Shown here: one piece after another, positions 1-9,855 of the stretch
Layout: the number at the start of each line of letters is the position of its first letter
How positions within the stretch are numbered: position 1 is the first letter of the stretch
NCBI RefSeq assembly: GCF_004403185.1
Contig: NZ_SOHJ01000009.1
Coordinates: forward strand, 88,612-152,611
Source of the DNA: Cryobacterium suzukii
Lineage (GTDB): Bacteria; Actinomycetota; Actinomycetes; Actinomycetales; Microbacteriaceae
Reading direction: 5' to 3'
Length of the DNA: 64,000 bases
The notes under the pieces: model-generated
Seen by the model: the letters and a program-made list of their open reading frames with translations, nothing else
What the model was told of the DNA's origin: nothing
Databases searched by the model: none
Made by a program: the position numbers and the translations under genes

Positions 1-1431
1 GAAGGACTGTCCGTCGCCGAGTACTTCATTGCTACTCACGGTGCTCGTAAGGGTCTGGCCGACACGGCTTTGCGTACCGCTGACTCCGGGTACCTCACCC
101 GTCGTCTCGTGGACGTATCGCAGGATGTCATCATCCGCGAAGACGACTGTGGAACGACGAAGGGTCTCGAACTGCCCATCGCCGGAACCGACGCCACGAC
201 CGGTGCGCTCCTGCGTGACGAGGATGGCGGCCTTCTGGTCGACTTCAACGTCGAGAACGCGGTCTACGCTCGCAGCCTGGCCGCAGCCGCGGTCAACGCT
301 GCCGGCGAGGTCATCGCCGACGCCGGAGACGACGTCGGAGACGTGCTCATCGCCAAGCTCATCGCCGGTGGTGTCGAAACCATCAAGGTGCGCTCGGTTC
401 TGACCTGTGAGTCGGCTGTCGGTGTGTGTGCGGTCTGCTACGGCCGGTCGCTCGCTACGGGTCAGCTCGTCGACATCGGTGAGGCCGTCGGTATCATCGC
501 CGCACAGTCCATCGGTGAGCCCGGCACCCAGCTGACCATGCGTACCTTCCACACGGGTGGGTCGGCATCCGCTGACGACATCACCCAGGGTCTGCCGCGT
601 GTTCAGGAGCTCTTCGAAGCCCGTACCCCCAAGGGTGCGTCGCCCATCGTCGACTCCGCCGGACGCATCACGATCGAGGATTCGGACAAGGGCCGCAAGG
701 TTATCCTGACCCCCGACAATGGCGACGAAGCAATCGCTTACCCGGTGCTGAAGCGTTCGACCCTCCTCGTCGAGGACGGCCAGCATGTTGAGCTGGGGCA
801 GCAGATCATCATCGGCGCCGTCGACCCGAAGGAAGTTCTTCGCGTCAAGGGTGTTCGCGCGGTGCAGAAGCACCTCGTCTCCGGTGTGCAGGAGGTCTAC
901 CGTTCGCAGGGTGTACCGATTCACGACAAGCACATCGAGGTCATCGTTCGTCAGATGCTTCGCAAGGTGACGGTCGTCGAACACGGCGACACCGGACTGC
1001 TTCCGGGCGAGCTCGTTGACCGGTTGAAGTACAACGACCTCAACCGCACCGCGCTCACCGAGGGCAAGAAGACAGCATCCGCTCGCCAGGAGGTCATGGG
1101 TATCACCAAGGCATCGTTGGCGACCGAGTCCTGGCTGTCGGCCGCTTCCTTCCAGGAGACCACTCGGGTTCTGACCCAGGCGGCCATGGAAGGCAAGAGC
1201 GACCCGCTGATGGGCCTCAAGGAGAACGTCATCATCGGTAAGTTGATCCCGGCCGGCACCGGTCTTCCCCGCTACCGCGACGTGACCGTCGAGGCAACGG
1301 AAGAAGCCAAGGCTGAGCGTTACCCGAACCGCATCTTCACCGAAGATGCAACGTTCAATGAGGGTGACCTGAGCTTCGTCGACTTCGACAGCTTCTCGTC
1401 GGACGACCTGGCTCCCGGTACGTACAACTAG
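1..1431 (+). CDS. rpoC: DNA-directed RNA polymerase subunit beta' (C-terminal part)
   Basis: This is the C-terminal 476 residues of the RNA polymerase beta' subunit; the reading frame is open from base 1, so the 5' end lies outside the window. The trigger-loop region is visible as [16 protein letters not shown] near residues 170-185. The cysteines of the beta' zinc site are present (EDDCGTTKG, then [12 protein letters not shown]). The frame ends with TAG at 1429-1431, just before a strong terminator, so this is the natural end of the rpoBC transcript. The protein forms part of the active centre for transcription. Identification is essentially certain. Confidence 0.98.
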   Translation, partial: EGLSVAEYFIATHGARKGLADTALRTADSGYLTRRLVDVSQDVIIREDDCGTTKGLELPIAGTDATTGALLRDEDGGLLVDFNVENAVYARSLAAAAVNAAGEVIADAGDDVGDVLIAKLIAGGVETIKVRSVLTCESAVGVCAVCYGRSLATGQLVDIGEAVGIIAAQSIGEPGTQLTMRTFHTGGSASADDITQGLPRVQELFEARTPKGASPIVDSAGRITIEDSDKGRKVILTPDNGDEAIAYPVLKRSTLLVEDGQHVELGQQIIIGAVDPKEVLRVKGVRAVQKHLVSGVQEVYRSQGVPIHDKHIEVIVRQMLRKVTVVEHGDTGLLPGELVDRLKYNDLNRTALTEGKKTASARQEVMGITKASLATESWLSAASFQETTRVLTQAAMEGKSDPLMGLKENVIIGKLIPAGTGLPRYRDVTVEATEEAKAERYPNRIFTEDATFNEGDLSFVDFDSFSSDDLAPGTYN

Positions 1432-1445
1432 TACCGAGCCGCTCT

Positions 1446-1487
1446 AAACGGATGGCCCCTGCTTCGGCAGGGGCCATCCGTCGTTTA
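1446..1487 (+). terminator. Rho-independent terminator after rpoC
   Basis: A perfect 15-bp stem (1448-1462 with 1467-1481) closes on a TTCG tetraloop, and the flanking AAACG/CGTTT can extend it. A short T run follows at 1484-1486. It lies 15 bases after the rpoC stop and should end the rpoBC transcript. Confidence 0.9.
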
Positions 1488-1499
1488 AGTACGGGCCGG

Positions 1500-1729
1500 A
1501 TGCGCCGCGCGCCAGCGGATGCGGCAACGGCGCACGGTTGGTTTGTGGGCCCACTATGCAGAGTCGATGTGTCGACCGGGAAGTTTGGCACCCCCATTCT
1601 GGGGGTGTAGCACATGCCCCGTTCGGTCATGGGGTCGGGCGGCATCGTTAAGCTTGAGCTTGAGACCAGCTGAGTCTTTGCGAGCCAACACAAAGACGCA
1701 CCACAGGAACAATGCAGGTCGGGGGAACG
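1500..1729 (+). other. Leader/intergenic region before the kinase cluster
   Basis: This gap should carry the promoter of the kinase-FN3-MoxR cluster, but I see no convincing -35/-10 pair. It contains three small inverted repeats: a GTCGA/TCGAC pair at 1563-1576, a perfect 7-bp hairpin at 1589-1607 (CACCCCC, loop ATTCT, GGGGGTG), and CCCC/GGGG around 1617-1634. Any of these could be an operator or leader structure; none matches a riboswitch I know. Confidence 0.4.
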
Positions 1730-2875
1730 ATGGGTAGGCGTCTTCCTTCTGCTCCGCCCGTTTTGTCGGGCTACACCTACGTGCGTCCCCTCGGTACCGG
1801 CGGATTTGCCGACGTTTTTCTGTTCGAACAGAATATGCCCCGCCGTTCCGTCGCGGTCAAAGTGCTGCTGCAGGACATCGTCGACGACGACGTGCTGCGC
1901 TCGTTCAACGCCGAAGCCGATGTTATGGCGCGGCTCAGTTCGCATCCGTCCATTCTCACCGTGTATAACGCCAGCATCTCTGCCGATGGCCGCCCGTATC
2001 TGGTCATGGAATTCTGCCCCGGCTCTTATTCCGCTCGAGAACGCGCGGAACCGCTTCCCGTAACGACCGTGCTGAGCGTTGCCGTGCGCATCGCCTGTGC
2101 TCTCGAAACAGCGCATCGCTCCAAGGTGCTGCACCGCGACATCAAGCCATCCAACATTCTCACGACCACCTTCGGCGGCCCCGTGCTCGGTGACTTCGGC
2201 ATCGCCGCCTCCCTGGCCGGCGGCGCTCGCGACGAACTGTTCGCCATGTCGCTGCCCTGGAGCGCACCCGAGGTCGTCGACGAACGCACCACCGGCACGG
2301 TAGCGACCGAGGTCTGGTCATTCGGCGCCACCATCTACTCGCTTCTCGCCGACAGGGCACCGTTCGAACTGCCCGCGGGTTCCAACGCGTCGCGCGTGCA
2401 GCTGAAACAGCGCATTGGCCGCGCGAAATACACCAGCATCGGGCGAGCGGATGTTCCCGCCTCCCTCGAGAGTGCCCTCGCCCGCATGATGAGTCGCGAC
2501 CCCGCGGCCCGCCAGGCGAGCATGCTCGAATGCGCCCACGACCTGCAGCGGGTGGAACGCGACCTCGGACTGCCACTCACCGCGCTGGAGGTGGCCGACG
2601 AAGCGTGGGCAACCGCTGGTGCCCCGGTGGACTTTGACAACCACGAATCGCGTGGCGCCGTCATCTCCGACGTCATAATTCCCACCCTGCGGCCTGGCGC
2701 GAGGCGCAGCACTCGCCGACCGACGTCCCAGACCCGCGAGGGCACCCTGCCGGGCGATCACGACACCGGGCGCACCCGATTCACCCCGCTCACACTGAGC
2801 CTGCTCCTGTCCAGCGCTGTCGTCGTCGGGATCGGCGCCACCGTGGGCGTGCTCGTGATCACCGGGGTGATCTGA
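1730..2875 (+). CDS. Membrane-anchored Ser/Thr protein kinase without an extracellular sensor
   Basis: This 381-aa Hanks-type kinase should phosphorylate Ser/Thr on partners in the cluster. Visible motifs are the glycine loop LGTGGFADVF (residues 21-30), VAVK with catalytic Lys44, a likely helix-C Glu62, the catalytic loop HRDIKPSN with Asp137, and DFG at 155-157. A hydrophobic segment of about 25 residues forms the extreme C-terminus, so nothing projects outside the cell, unlike PknB-type kinases with PASTA repeats. I chose ATG 1730, preceded by GGGGGA; an in-frame ATG at 1712 would add six residues. The stop overlaps the next start (TGATG), implying co-translation. It is first in a PFNA-like cluster and resembles bifidobacterial Pkb2 by position and type. 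Confidence 0.93.
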   Translation: MGRRLPSAPPVLSGYTYVRPLGTGGFADVFLFEQNMPRRSVAVKVLLQDIVDDDVLRSFNAEADVMARLSSHPSILTVYNASISADGRPYLVMEFCPGSYSARERAEPLPVTTVLSVAVRIACALETAHRSKVLHRDIKPSNILTTTFGGPVLGDFGIAASLAGGARDELFAMSLPWSAPEVVDERTTGTVATEVWSFGATIYSLLADRAPFELPAGSNASRVQLKQRIGRAKYTSIGRADVPASLESALARMMSRDPAARQASMLECAHDLQRVERDLGLPLTALEVADEAWATAGAPVDFDNHESRGAVISDVIIPTLRPGARRSTRRPTSQTREGTLPGDHDTGRTRFTPLTLSLLLSSAVVVGIGATVGVLVITGVI

Positions 2876-5800
2876 TGGCCGGCAAACGCGCTCGCCGCCG
2901 CCTGCCAGTGCTCTCCAAGGCTCGCCTCGGCGTGATCCGCATTGCCGCGGTCGCCGCGATCGGCGCGTTGCTGGCCACGGTGGCGATCGTCGTCGATGGT
3001 TTCGATGTCAAGCAGACGCCGGTGAACGCGAGTTCAATCTGGGCATTGCAGAGCGGCGACGGCAACCGATACGCCCGCGTCAACACCGACCTGGGCGAAC
3101 TGGACACCGTAAAAACAGTGCCAGCCCCCAGCGAACTGGTGCAAACCGATTCCACCGTGCTGCTCTACGCGCAGAACAACGAAAAAGTGGTCGACGTGAG
3201 CCTCGCGGCACCGATCAACCTCGGCGACGACGCGGGCGACTACGGCAGCACACCGGCCGGAACCCGCACCATCGTGTCGTCGAGTTCCTGGGTCGGCTAC
3301 CTCACGAGCACGGGAACGGTCTTCGCCGGCGCTGTCGGCGCTGTGGAAGCGCCCCGAGCAGTGAACCCCTACGCCGACGACGAGGTCACCCCGGGCGAGA
3401 CTCCACGCGCGTACCGCTCCGATGCCATCGCGATCACGCCTGACGGGGTGCTCTACAGCTACTCCAGCGCGGCCGACAGCATGCTGCGCTATTCCATCGT
3501 CGACGACAAAATTCTCGGCGTGGACGATGTCACCGACGGTCCGGCCGAACCCGGAAGCCAGCTGAGCATCGTTGGTGACAGCTGGGCGTTGCTCAGCGTG
3601 GCCGGTGACGAACTTTGGCTGGCAGGTCAAAACGCACCGATCGAGACCAATCTGAGCGAACTGGCCGTGCTGCAACGACCGAGCAGCACCGCCGACGACG
3701 TGCTCATCGCCGACCAGACCGGCCTCGTCGCCTTTGCGCTTACCGACGGCGCCCGTACCGAACTGGTCGGCAACTCCGAAGCGGTACTCGGCGCCCCCGC
3801 CGCTCCGACCCCTTTCAAAGGGGAACGCTACGCTGCCTGGCTGCCCGCTTCCGGAGCCGGCGGCACTCTGTTTAGCGAGCGCGGCGGCGAATCCGTACTC
3901 AGCTACGGCGCTCTCGCTCCGAACGGCGACGCCGCGCCCGCGTTTCGCGCCAACGAGTCACTCCTGATTCTCAACGACACCCAGAGCGGATGGGTGTGGA
4001 CCGTACCTGACGGCGCATTGGTCGCGAGTTCCCAGGACTGGACCCTGGCCGCCGCCGAAGAGCCCCAGCGCCAGGACGACGTGGAGGAAGCCTCCGAGGT
4101 CGTCGAACCGAAGGCCCCCGTGGCCGTGCCGGATTCCTTCGGCGTGCGCGTCGACCAGCTCGTTCCGCTGCCGGCGTTGCTCAACGACCACGACGCCAAC
4201 GACGACGTGCTCAGCGTCGTGCCGGCCTCGGTCACCGGCCTCGATCCCTCATGGGGCACCGTCACCGTCACGGATCAGAACCAGGCACTCGCCGTGCAGG
4301 TAACCCCCGGCGCCAGCGGCTCGGCGACCTTCAACTACGCCATCACCGACGGTTCCCGAACCGGCGGCCTCGATTCGCCGTCGACCACGGTCACGCTTAC
4401 CGTGCACGGCGACGACGTGAACACTGCGCCGGTCTGGTGCGGCACCGACGGTTGCCTGCAGGACTGGCCGAGCCCCGAGGTGCAACCGGGCGGAACCGTG
4501 ACCGTGCCGGTGCTGCCCGGCTGGGTCGATCCCGACGGTGATCCCATTTTTGTCGCATCCGCTGTAAACACCACTGACATCGGCTCGGTCAGTGTGACGC
4601 CGGCCGGCGTGCTCGTCTACAAGCACCCGAACGCGGCCGAACAGACCGCGCAGTCGGCCACGATTCTGGTGCGCGTCTCTGACATTCACGGCGCTTCGAC
4701 CGAGAAGGTACTCACCATCGTGGTCACGCCGACGCCGCGACTCACGGTCGAACCCTTCGCGCTGCTTGCCTCGGTGAACGAGCGGCTCACGGTGAACCCG
4801 GCCGAGTACATCTCGGGAGCCGCCGGACTGTACCGCATCACGTCGGCGACGACCCCGTCGAGCGCGGAGGGGTCGACGGTGAGCATTGCCGCGAACGGCA
4901 CCGCCATCGACTTCGCCGCGACCACGATCGGCAACTACACGGTCAGCCTCACCATCGCCGACGACGTGGCCGAGGTCGTGTCGCTCGTGCGCATTTCGGT
5001 GGTGTCAGCGGATGCCCAGGCTCTCACGACCTCCCCGGTGTCGGTTTTCGTGCGGCCCAAGGCCGACACCAGTGTTGACGTCTTCACCGCCGTCTCCAAC
5101 CCGGCCGGACGAGTGCTGTTGCTCGGCGAAGCCATTCCCGAGACCGTATTCGGCGCCTCGCTCAGCGTCGACGTCGTCGGGCAGAATATTTTGCGGTTGC
5201 GCGGCTCCACCGCCGACGAACGGCCGGGCAAGCTCGGCACCGTGCGCTACACCGTGTCGGACGGCACCGAAAACCCGCTCTACACCGTGCGCGGCGAGGC
5301 CACCGTCTACCTGCTTCCGGCATCCGTTCCGCAGACTCCGATCGCCATAAACGACAGCGTCTCGGTGCGGGTCGGCGCCCAGATCGACATTCCGGTGCTC
5401 AACAACGATGTGGCGCCCGACGGCAACATCGTGATGCTCAACGCCGAGTCCGTGCAGAACCGCAGTGAACGCGGCCTCGCCTTCGCGGCTGGCGCGGAAC
5501 TGCGCTACCTCGCCCCCGAGGAGCCGGGCAGCTACGAGCTCGCCTACAGCGTGTACACCGCTGGCGCTCCCGAACTCATCGACTCGGCCGTGGTCTCGGT
5601 AGAGGTGCTTGCCAACGGCGAGAACACTGCGCCCCAGCCGCACACCCTCTACGGTCGGGTGCTGTCTGGCGAGACCATCGAGATTCCCTTTGACAGCTTC
5701 GGTACCGACCCCGACGGCGATACCGTTGTGCTCGATCGGGTGCTCACCCAGCCGGCCCGTGGCACGGCCTCGCTCAATGCCACCGGCGACGCCATCGTCT

Positions 5801-8800
5801 ACTCCAGCCCCCGCGACTATCACGGTGCCATCGAATTTCAGTACCGCGTGCGCGACACCGCCGGGTCCACGGGCATCGCACTGGCGCGCATCGGCGTGCT
5901 CGACCAGCGCTCCAACCCCAGCCCGATCACCTTCAGCGACTACGTCGAGGTGCAGGCCGGCCCCGACAACCAGGTCGTCGTTTTTCCCGCCGCCAACGAT
6001 ATCGAACCCGGCGGTGGCAGCCTGACCCTGAGTGCGGTCACCCCCGACGCGGCGGTCGGCACCGATGAGTACGACGCACTGGCGCAGCGCATCGACTCCG
6101 TCACCGACGAGCAGGTGGTCTTCACGGCCGGCGACGAGCCGGGCCTGCTCACCTTCGTATATTCGGTGACCAACGCCAACAACGACGTCGGCCAGGGCCT
6201 CATCGTGGTCAAGGTTGTGCGTACCTCGGTGCCCGACTATCCGGTCGTGATCGATACGACCCTGACCGTCGACGAACGAGACGGATTCCCGAAGGGCATC
6301 GACGTGGTCACCGACAAGGTGTCCTGGAACTCTGGAGATGTTTCCGACCTCACCCTGACCCTGTGGGGTAACCGCCCGGGCCTCGACGTGTCCGGCTGGA
6401 AGATCAGCGGCGACGTTCCCGACGAGGGCCTGCTCGCACCGTTCGCCCTAACCGGAATGAACTTTCAGGGTATCGAGGTGACCACCTATGGGTTCCTCCG
6501 CATTCCGGCCAAGGATGCGATCATCATCGCGCTCAAAAAAGGAAATGTCGACCAAAACGTGCGGGAAGACGCCTCCGTCAGCTTTGATCTGAAGAACCTC
6601 GTATCCATTCCCGCTGACTCCACGCTGGAACTGCAGCGCACCGGCATCCGTTCGTCAGGGGAACGTGGCAACGCGGCGTGCACGTTCGACTCCGGCACGA
6701 CGGTCACCTACACGGCCGGTTCCGACGCGCCGTGGACTGACTCCTGCACGGTGCCGGCACGCATCGACGGGCAGGAGGACTACACGCAGTTGGTTGTGCC
6801 GATCGTGGTCGAGCCGCTCGATCCTCAGCCGGAACTGCGGCCGGCGGCGCTCACCGCAAGCCCCGGTTCTGAAGCCATTCGTTACGACCTCAGCCACATG
6901 GTCGAGTGGCAGGGCAAGGGCGACGTGCCCGCACTGACCTTTGCGATCGACTACTCATCTGACCAGTTCACCGTGTCGCAGGACGGATCGATTCTTACGA
7001 TTGGTGTTGCTGACAACGCCGTAGCCGGCCGCGAGGTAGCGGTCACGGTGAGCCTGTCGAGCCACCGCGAGGCGATTCCGGCGGCGCTTGCGCTCAAGGT
7101 GGGCCCGGCTCCGAGCGAACTGCCCAAGGGCGGCACCGTGGCGACGACCTGCACCCAATCGTCGGGATCGAGCTGCTCGATCGCGGTCGTTGGCACCGCC
7201 GGTGAGGTCAATCTCTACCGCGGTACTCCACTCGAACTGGTCTCCGTCACCGCGCCGAGCACCTGCGTTGGCGTGTCGTTCGCGGTAGAGAACTCCAAGA
7301 ACGTTCGGGCCACCTGGTCGGGCGACACCGCTGGCGGGGTGTGCGAGGCAAGTTTTGTGGTGCGCGACGCCCAGGGCAAGCTCAGCGCCGGAAGCCGTAA
7401 CGGGTCTATCACGGTGGACCTGCAGGGCTACCCGAAGGCACCGAACGCCGTGGCCCAGATCGCCTATGACGACCGGGCAATCACGCTCTCGGTCAGCCCG
7501 GGCGGTGCCAACGCGGCCTACCCGGCCCTGGAAGGCTTCAATCTCTACCGCAACGGTGCTTCGGTGGCCCGATGCGACACTTCGGGTAACTGCGGCGTGA
7601 TTCGAACCACCGACAACGGTGACAAGGCGCTCTACGAGGCCAAAGCCGTCAACTCGGTCGGTGAATCCCGCAGCGCCGTCAGCGTGACTGCCTGGTCCTA
7701 CGACACTCCGGACATGGGCACGCTCACGGCCGAGCCCGAGTACGACTCGGTCGTGACGTCGGCGACGGTTGGTGCGGTCACCGTGACGATCGAGAACACC
7801 GACGATTCCACGAACCGATACCGAATCGGCGATGCGGTCATCGATGCCGCCGCCGGGCCGAAGACGGTACACAAGCTGGCGCTCGGCGTGGGTGCGCAGA
7901 CCGTAACCGTCACCCCCCTCAGCAGTTTCGAGCAGCCGGCCGGCAGTGGACCAACCGAGGAGTCGAAGAGTCAAGCCGTGCTCGTCGCCGGGTTGCCCGG
8001 GATCGCTTCGCCCGGATCATTGTCGGCTGATGACGCTTCAATTACAGTCTCGGGCACCGATTTCAACGAGAATTCCAGTGCCATCACCGAAGAGTGGCTG
8101 TATCTGGCCTCTCTGGGGGACTATGCCGACTGCACCCTTACAGGCGATGGAGACGGGGTCTTCTCGCTCGCCACGAACCAGTCGAAGACGCAGACGATCT
8201 CAGGCTTGACGAAACACGAGAAGTATTATGTGACGGTCTGCTACTCCAACGGCTACGGCATGGCCACCGCGCAGTTTGAGCCGACCACAACCTGGGTGAA
8301 ACCGGCGGTCCCGGGCGATAACGCGTACAAATACGCTGTGTCTGGGCCAACAGACGGCCAGTACCGGATTGACGAGCCGACGGGTACCGCATCATCGGAT
8401 GCCGACTTTATGACTGTCTTCGACGGCATGGACGCGATCGTTGATGGCGTCGACCCGGCCATCTTCGTGAAGTACTGCGCGATCAAGGACCCGAGCAAGT
8501 GCAGCGATTCGTCGCCGGTCGGCGCAGCCAAGACCGACCGCGCGTGGCAGGTTCAGTATTCGATACTGGGCGCTACAGAGGGATGCGTCCCTGGATCGGA
8601 AATCGCGTTTGCGTACACCAGCACGCTGTCCGGCACAGCCGTGGTCACAGTCACCGGTGCGGACTACCTGGTGCCAGACCCGAATAATTCCAACCAACCG
8701 ATCTGGACCTATGCGGCGGGGTCGAAGGTGCCCACCAATGCCATAAAGATGAAAAACGTTCGCTGGAGCCTGGCCTGGACGGCCGGCAAGGTCATCGGCC

Positions 8801-8859
8801 TAGGAACGATATCCGACATCAGCGACTCCGCCGAGATCACCTGCGGCCCCACTTCTTAA
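2875..8859 (+). CDS. Giant Ig-like/fibronectin type III surface protein
   Basis: A 1994-aa cell-surface protein. It has a basic N-terminus (residues 1-17), one transmembrane anchor (about 18-45), then a beta-rich region to about residue 400 that resembles a propeller (SIWALQSGDGNRYARVNTDL; inference). Tandem cadherin/Ig-like modules follow from about 415 to 1250, recognisable by NDHDANDD, DPDGDP, NNDVAPDG and DPDGDTV turns. An FN3-like domain lies near residues 1520-1610 (LEGFNLYRNG, YEAKAVNSVGES), with further beta modules to the end. There is no sortase motif and no second membrane segment, so it looks anchored by its N-terminus with the body outside. It occupies the fn3 position of the PFNA cluster. 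Adhesion or wall scaffolding is likely; the ligand is unknown. Confidence 0.88.
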   Translation: MAGKRARRRLPVLSKARLGVIRIAAVAAIGALLATVAIVVDGFDVKQTPVNASSIWALQSGDGNRYARVNTDLGELDTVKTVPAPSELVQTDSTVLLYAQNNEKVVDVSLAAPINLGDDAGDYGSTPAGTRTIVSSSSWVGYLTSTGTVFAGAVGAVEAPRAVNPYADDEVTPGETPRAYRSDAIAITPDGVLYSYSSAADSMLRYSIVDDKILGVDDVTDGPAEPGSQLSIVGDSWALLSVAGDELWLAGQNAPIETNLSELAVLQRPSSTADDVLIADQTGLVAFALTDGARTELVGNSEAVLGAPAAPTPFKGERYAAWLPASGAGGTLFSERGGESVLSYGALAPNGDAAPAFRANESLLILNDTQSGWVWTVPDGALVASSQDWTLAAAEEPQRQDDVEEASEVVEPKAPVAVPDSFGVRVDQLVPLPALLNDHDANDDVLSVVPASVTGLDPSWGTVTVTDQNQALAVQVTPGASGSATFNYAITDGSRTGGLDSPSTTVTLTVHGDDVNTAPVWCGTDGCLQDWPSPEVQPGGTVTVPVLPGWVDPDGDPIFVASAVNTTDIGSVSVTPAGVLVYKHPNAAEQTAQSATILVRVSDIHGASTEKVLTIVVTPTPRLTVEPFALLASVNERLTVNPAEYISGAAGLYRITSATTPSSAEGSTVSIAANGTAIDFAATTIGNYTVSLTIADDVAEVVSLVRISVVSADAQALTTSPVSVFVRPKADTSVDVFTAVSNPAGRVLLLGEAIPETVFGASLSVDVVGQNILRLRGSTADERPGKLGTVRYTVSDGTENPLYTVRGEATVYLLPASVPQTPIAINDSVSVRVGAQIDIPVLNNDVAPDGNIVMLNAESVQNRSERGLAFAAGAELRYLAPEEPGSYELAYSVYTAGAPELIDSAVVSVEVLANGENTAPQPHTLYGRVLSGETIEIPFDSFGTDPDGDTVVLDRVLTQPARGTASLNATGDAIVYSSPRDYHGAIEFQYRVRDTAGSTGIALARIGVLDQRSNPSPITFSDYVEVQAGPDNQVVVFPAANDIEPGGGSLTLSAVTPDAAVGTDEYDALAQRIDSVTDEQVVFTAGDEPGLLTFVYSVTNANNDVGQGLIVVKVVRTSVPDYPVVIDTTLTVDERDGFPKGIDVVTDKVSWNSGDVSDLTLTLWGNRPGLDVSGWKISGDVPDEGLLAPFALTGMNFQGIEVTTYGFLRIPAKDAIIIALKKGNVDQNVREDASVSFDLKNLVSIPADSTLELQRTGIRSSGERGNAACTFDSGTTVTYTAGSDAPWTDSCTVPARIDGQEDYTQLVVPIVVEPLDPQPELRPAALTASPGSEAIRYDLSHMVEWQGKGDVPALTFAIDYSSDQFTVSQDGSILTIGVADNAVAGREVAVTVSLSSHREAIPAALALKVGPAPSELPKGGTVATTCTQSSGSSCSIAVVGTAGEVNLYRGTPLELVSVTAPSTCVGVSFAVENSKNVRATWSGDTAGGVCEASFVVRDAQGKLSAGSRNGSITVDLQGYPKAPNAVAQIAYDDRAITLSVSPGGANAAYPALEGFNLYRNGASVARCDTSGNCGVIRTTDNGDKALYEAKAVNSVGESRSAVSVTAWSYDTPDMGTLTAEPEYDSVVTSATVGAVTVTIENTDDSTNRYRIGDAVIDAAAGPKTVHKLALGVGAQTVTVTPLSSFEQPAGSGPTEESKSQAVLVAGLPGIASPGSLSADDASITVSGTDFNENSSAITEEWLYLASLGDYADCTLTGDGDGVFSLATNQSKTQTISGLTKHEKYYVTVCYSNGYGMATAQFEPTTTWVKPAVPGDNAYKYAVSGPTDGQYRIDEPTGTASSDADFMTVFDGMDAIVDGVDPAIFVKYCAIKDPSKCSDSSPVGAAKTDRAWQVQYSILGATEGCVPGSEIAFAYTSTLSGTAVVTVTGADYLVPDPNNSNQPIWTYAAGSKVPTNAIKMKNVRWSLAWTAGKVIGLGTISDISDSAEITCGPTS

Positions 8860-8889
8860 CAATCTCGCCCCACTGAAAGAGCTCCCCAC

Positions 8890-9855
8890 ATGACAATCAC
8901 CACGGAACAGGCAGACTGGTTCACCGCGACCTTCACGATGATGGTCGACAACGTTGAACAGGTCGTTCTCGGCAAGCGCCACGTGATCGAACTTGCCTTC
9001 ACCGCGATGGTCAGCGAGGGCCACCTGCTGCTCGAGGACTACCCGGGCACCGGTAAGACCTCGCTCGCCCGAGCCATGTCGCAGACCGTGCAGGGCGTCT
9101 CGACCCGAATTCAGTTCACCCCCGACCTGCTGCCCGGCGACGTGACCGGCATCACCGTCTACGACCAGAAGACCGGCGAGTTCGAGTTTCACAGCGGACC
9201 CATCTTCGCCAACGTCGTGCTCGCCGACGAGATCAACCGGGCCAGCCCGAAGACCCAGTCGGCGCTGCTCGAAGCGATGGAAGAGGGCAACGTCACCATC
9301 GACGGCGTCACCCGCTCCACCGGGGTGCCGTTCCTCGTCATCGCCACCCAGAATCCGATCGAGCAGGCCGGTACCTACCGGCTCCCAGAAGCCCAGCTCG
9401 ACCGGTTCATGATGAAGGCCTCGCTCGGCTATCCCGACCTCGCCTCGACCATTCGCATTCTCGAGGGCACCGCTGACGTGCGCCACGAACTCGCCCCCGT
9501 CATCACCCCCCAGGCGCTCGTGAGCATGAGCGACATTGCACGCTCAGTGTTCGTGAACCCGCTCGTCTACGACTACATCGGCCGCCTGGTCGAGGCCACC
9601 CGCGACGCCCGCCAGGTGCGCATGGGCGTCAGCGTGCGCGGCGCCCGTGCTCTCACCAAGGCGGCCAAAACCTGGGCCGTTGCCCACGGCCGCACCTTCG
9701 TCACCCCCGACGACGTCAAGGCTCTCGCGGACCAGGTGTTGGCGCACCGGATGGTGCTCGATCCAGAGGCCGAGTTTGACGGCGTCACCGCGAGCGCCGT
9801 CATCGGCCAGATTCTGCTCGACGTGGTGCCGCCCAGTCGGAGCGACCTGGCGTGA
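8890..9855 (+). CDS. MoxR-family AAA+ ATPase
   Basis: A 321-aa cytoplasmic ATPase of the MoxR family, which act as chaperones maturing vWA proteins or envelope complexes. Walker A is YPGTGKTSLARA with Lys56; Walker B and the following stretch are VVLADEINRASPKTQSALLE near residues 110-130. ATQNPIEQAGTYRLPEAQLD is the strongly conserved MoxR segment. The length is normal. It starts 30 bases after the Ig/FN3 gene, and its stop overlaps the DUF58 start (GTGA), the usual MoxR-DUF58 pairing. In this cluster it probably acts on DUF58 or the vWA protein encoded at 21711-26987 (inference). Confidence 0.95.
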   Translation: MTITTEQADWFTATFTMMVDNVEQVVLGKRHVIELAFTAMVSEGHLLLEDYPGTGKTSLARAMSQTVQGVSTRIQFTPDLLPGDVTGITVYDQKTGEFEFHSGPIFANVVLADEINRASPKTQSALLEAMEEGNVTIDGVTRSTGVPFLVIATQNPIEQAGTYRLPEAQLDRFMMKASLGYPDLASTIRILEGTADVRHELAPVITPQALVSMSDIARSVFVNPLVYDYIGRLVEATRDARQVRMGVSVRGARALTKAAKTWAVAHGRTFVTPDDVKALADQVLAHRMVLDPEAEFDGVTASAVIGQILLDVVPPSRSDLA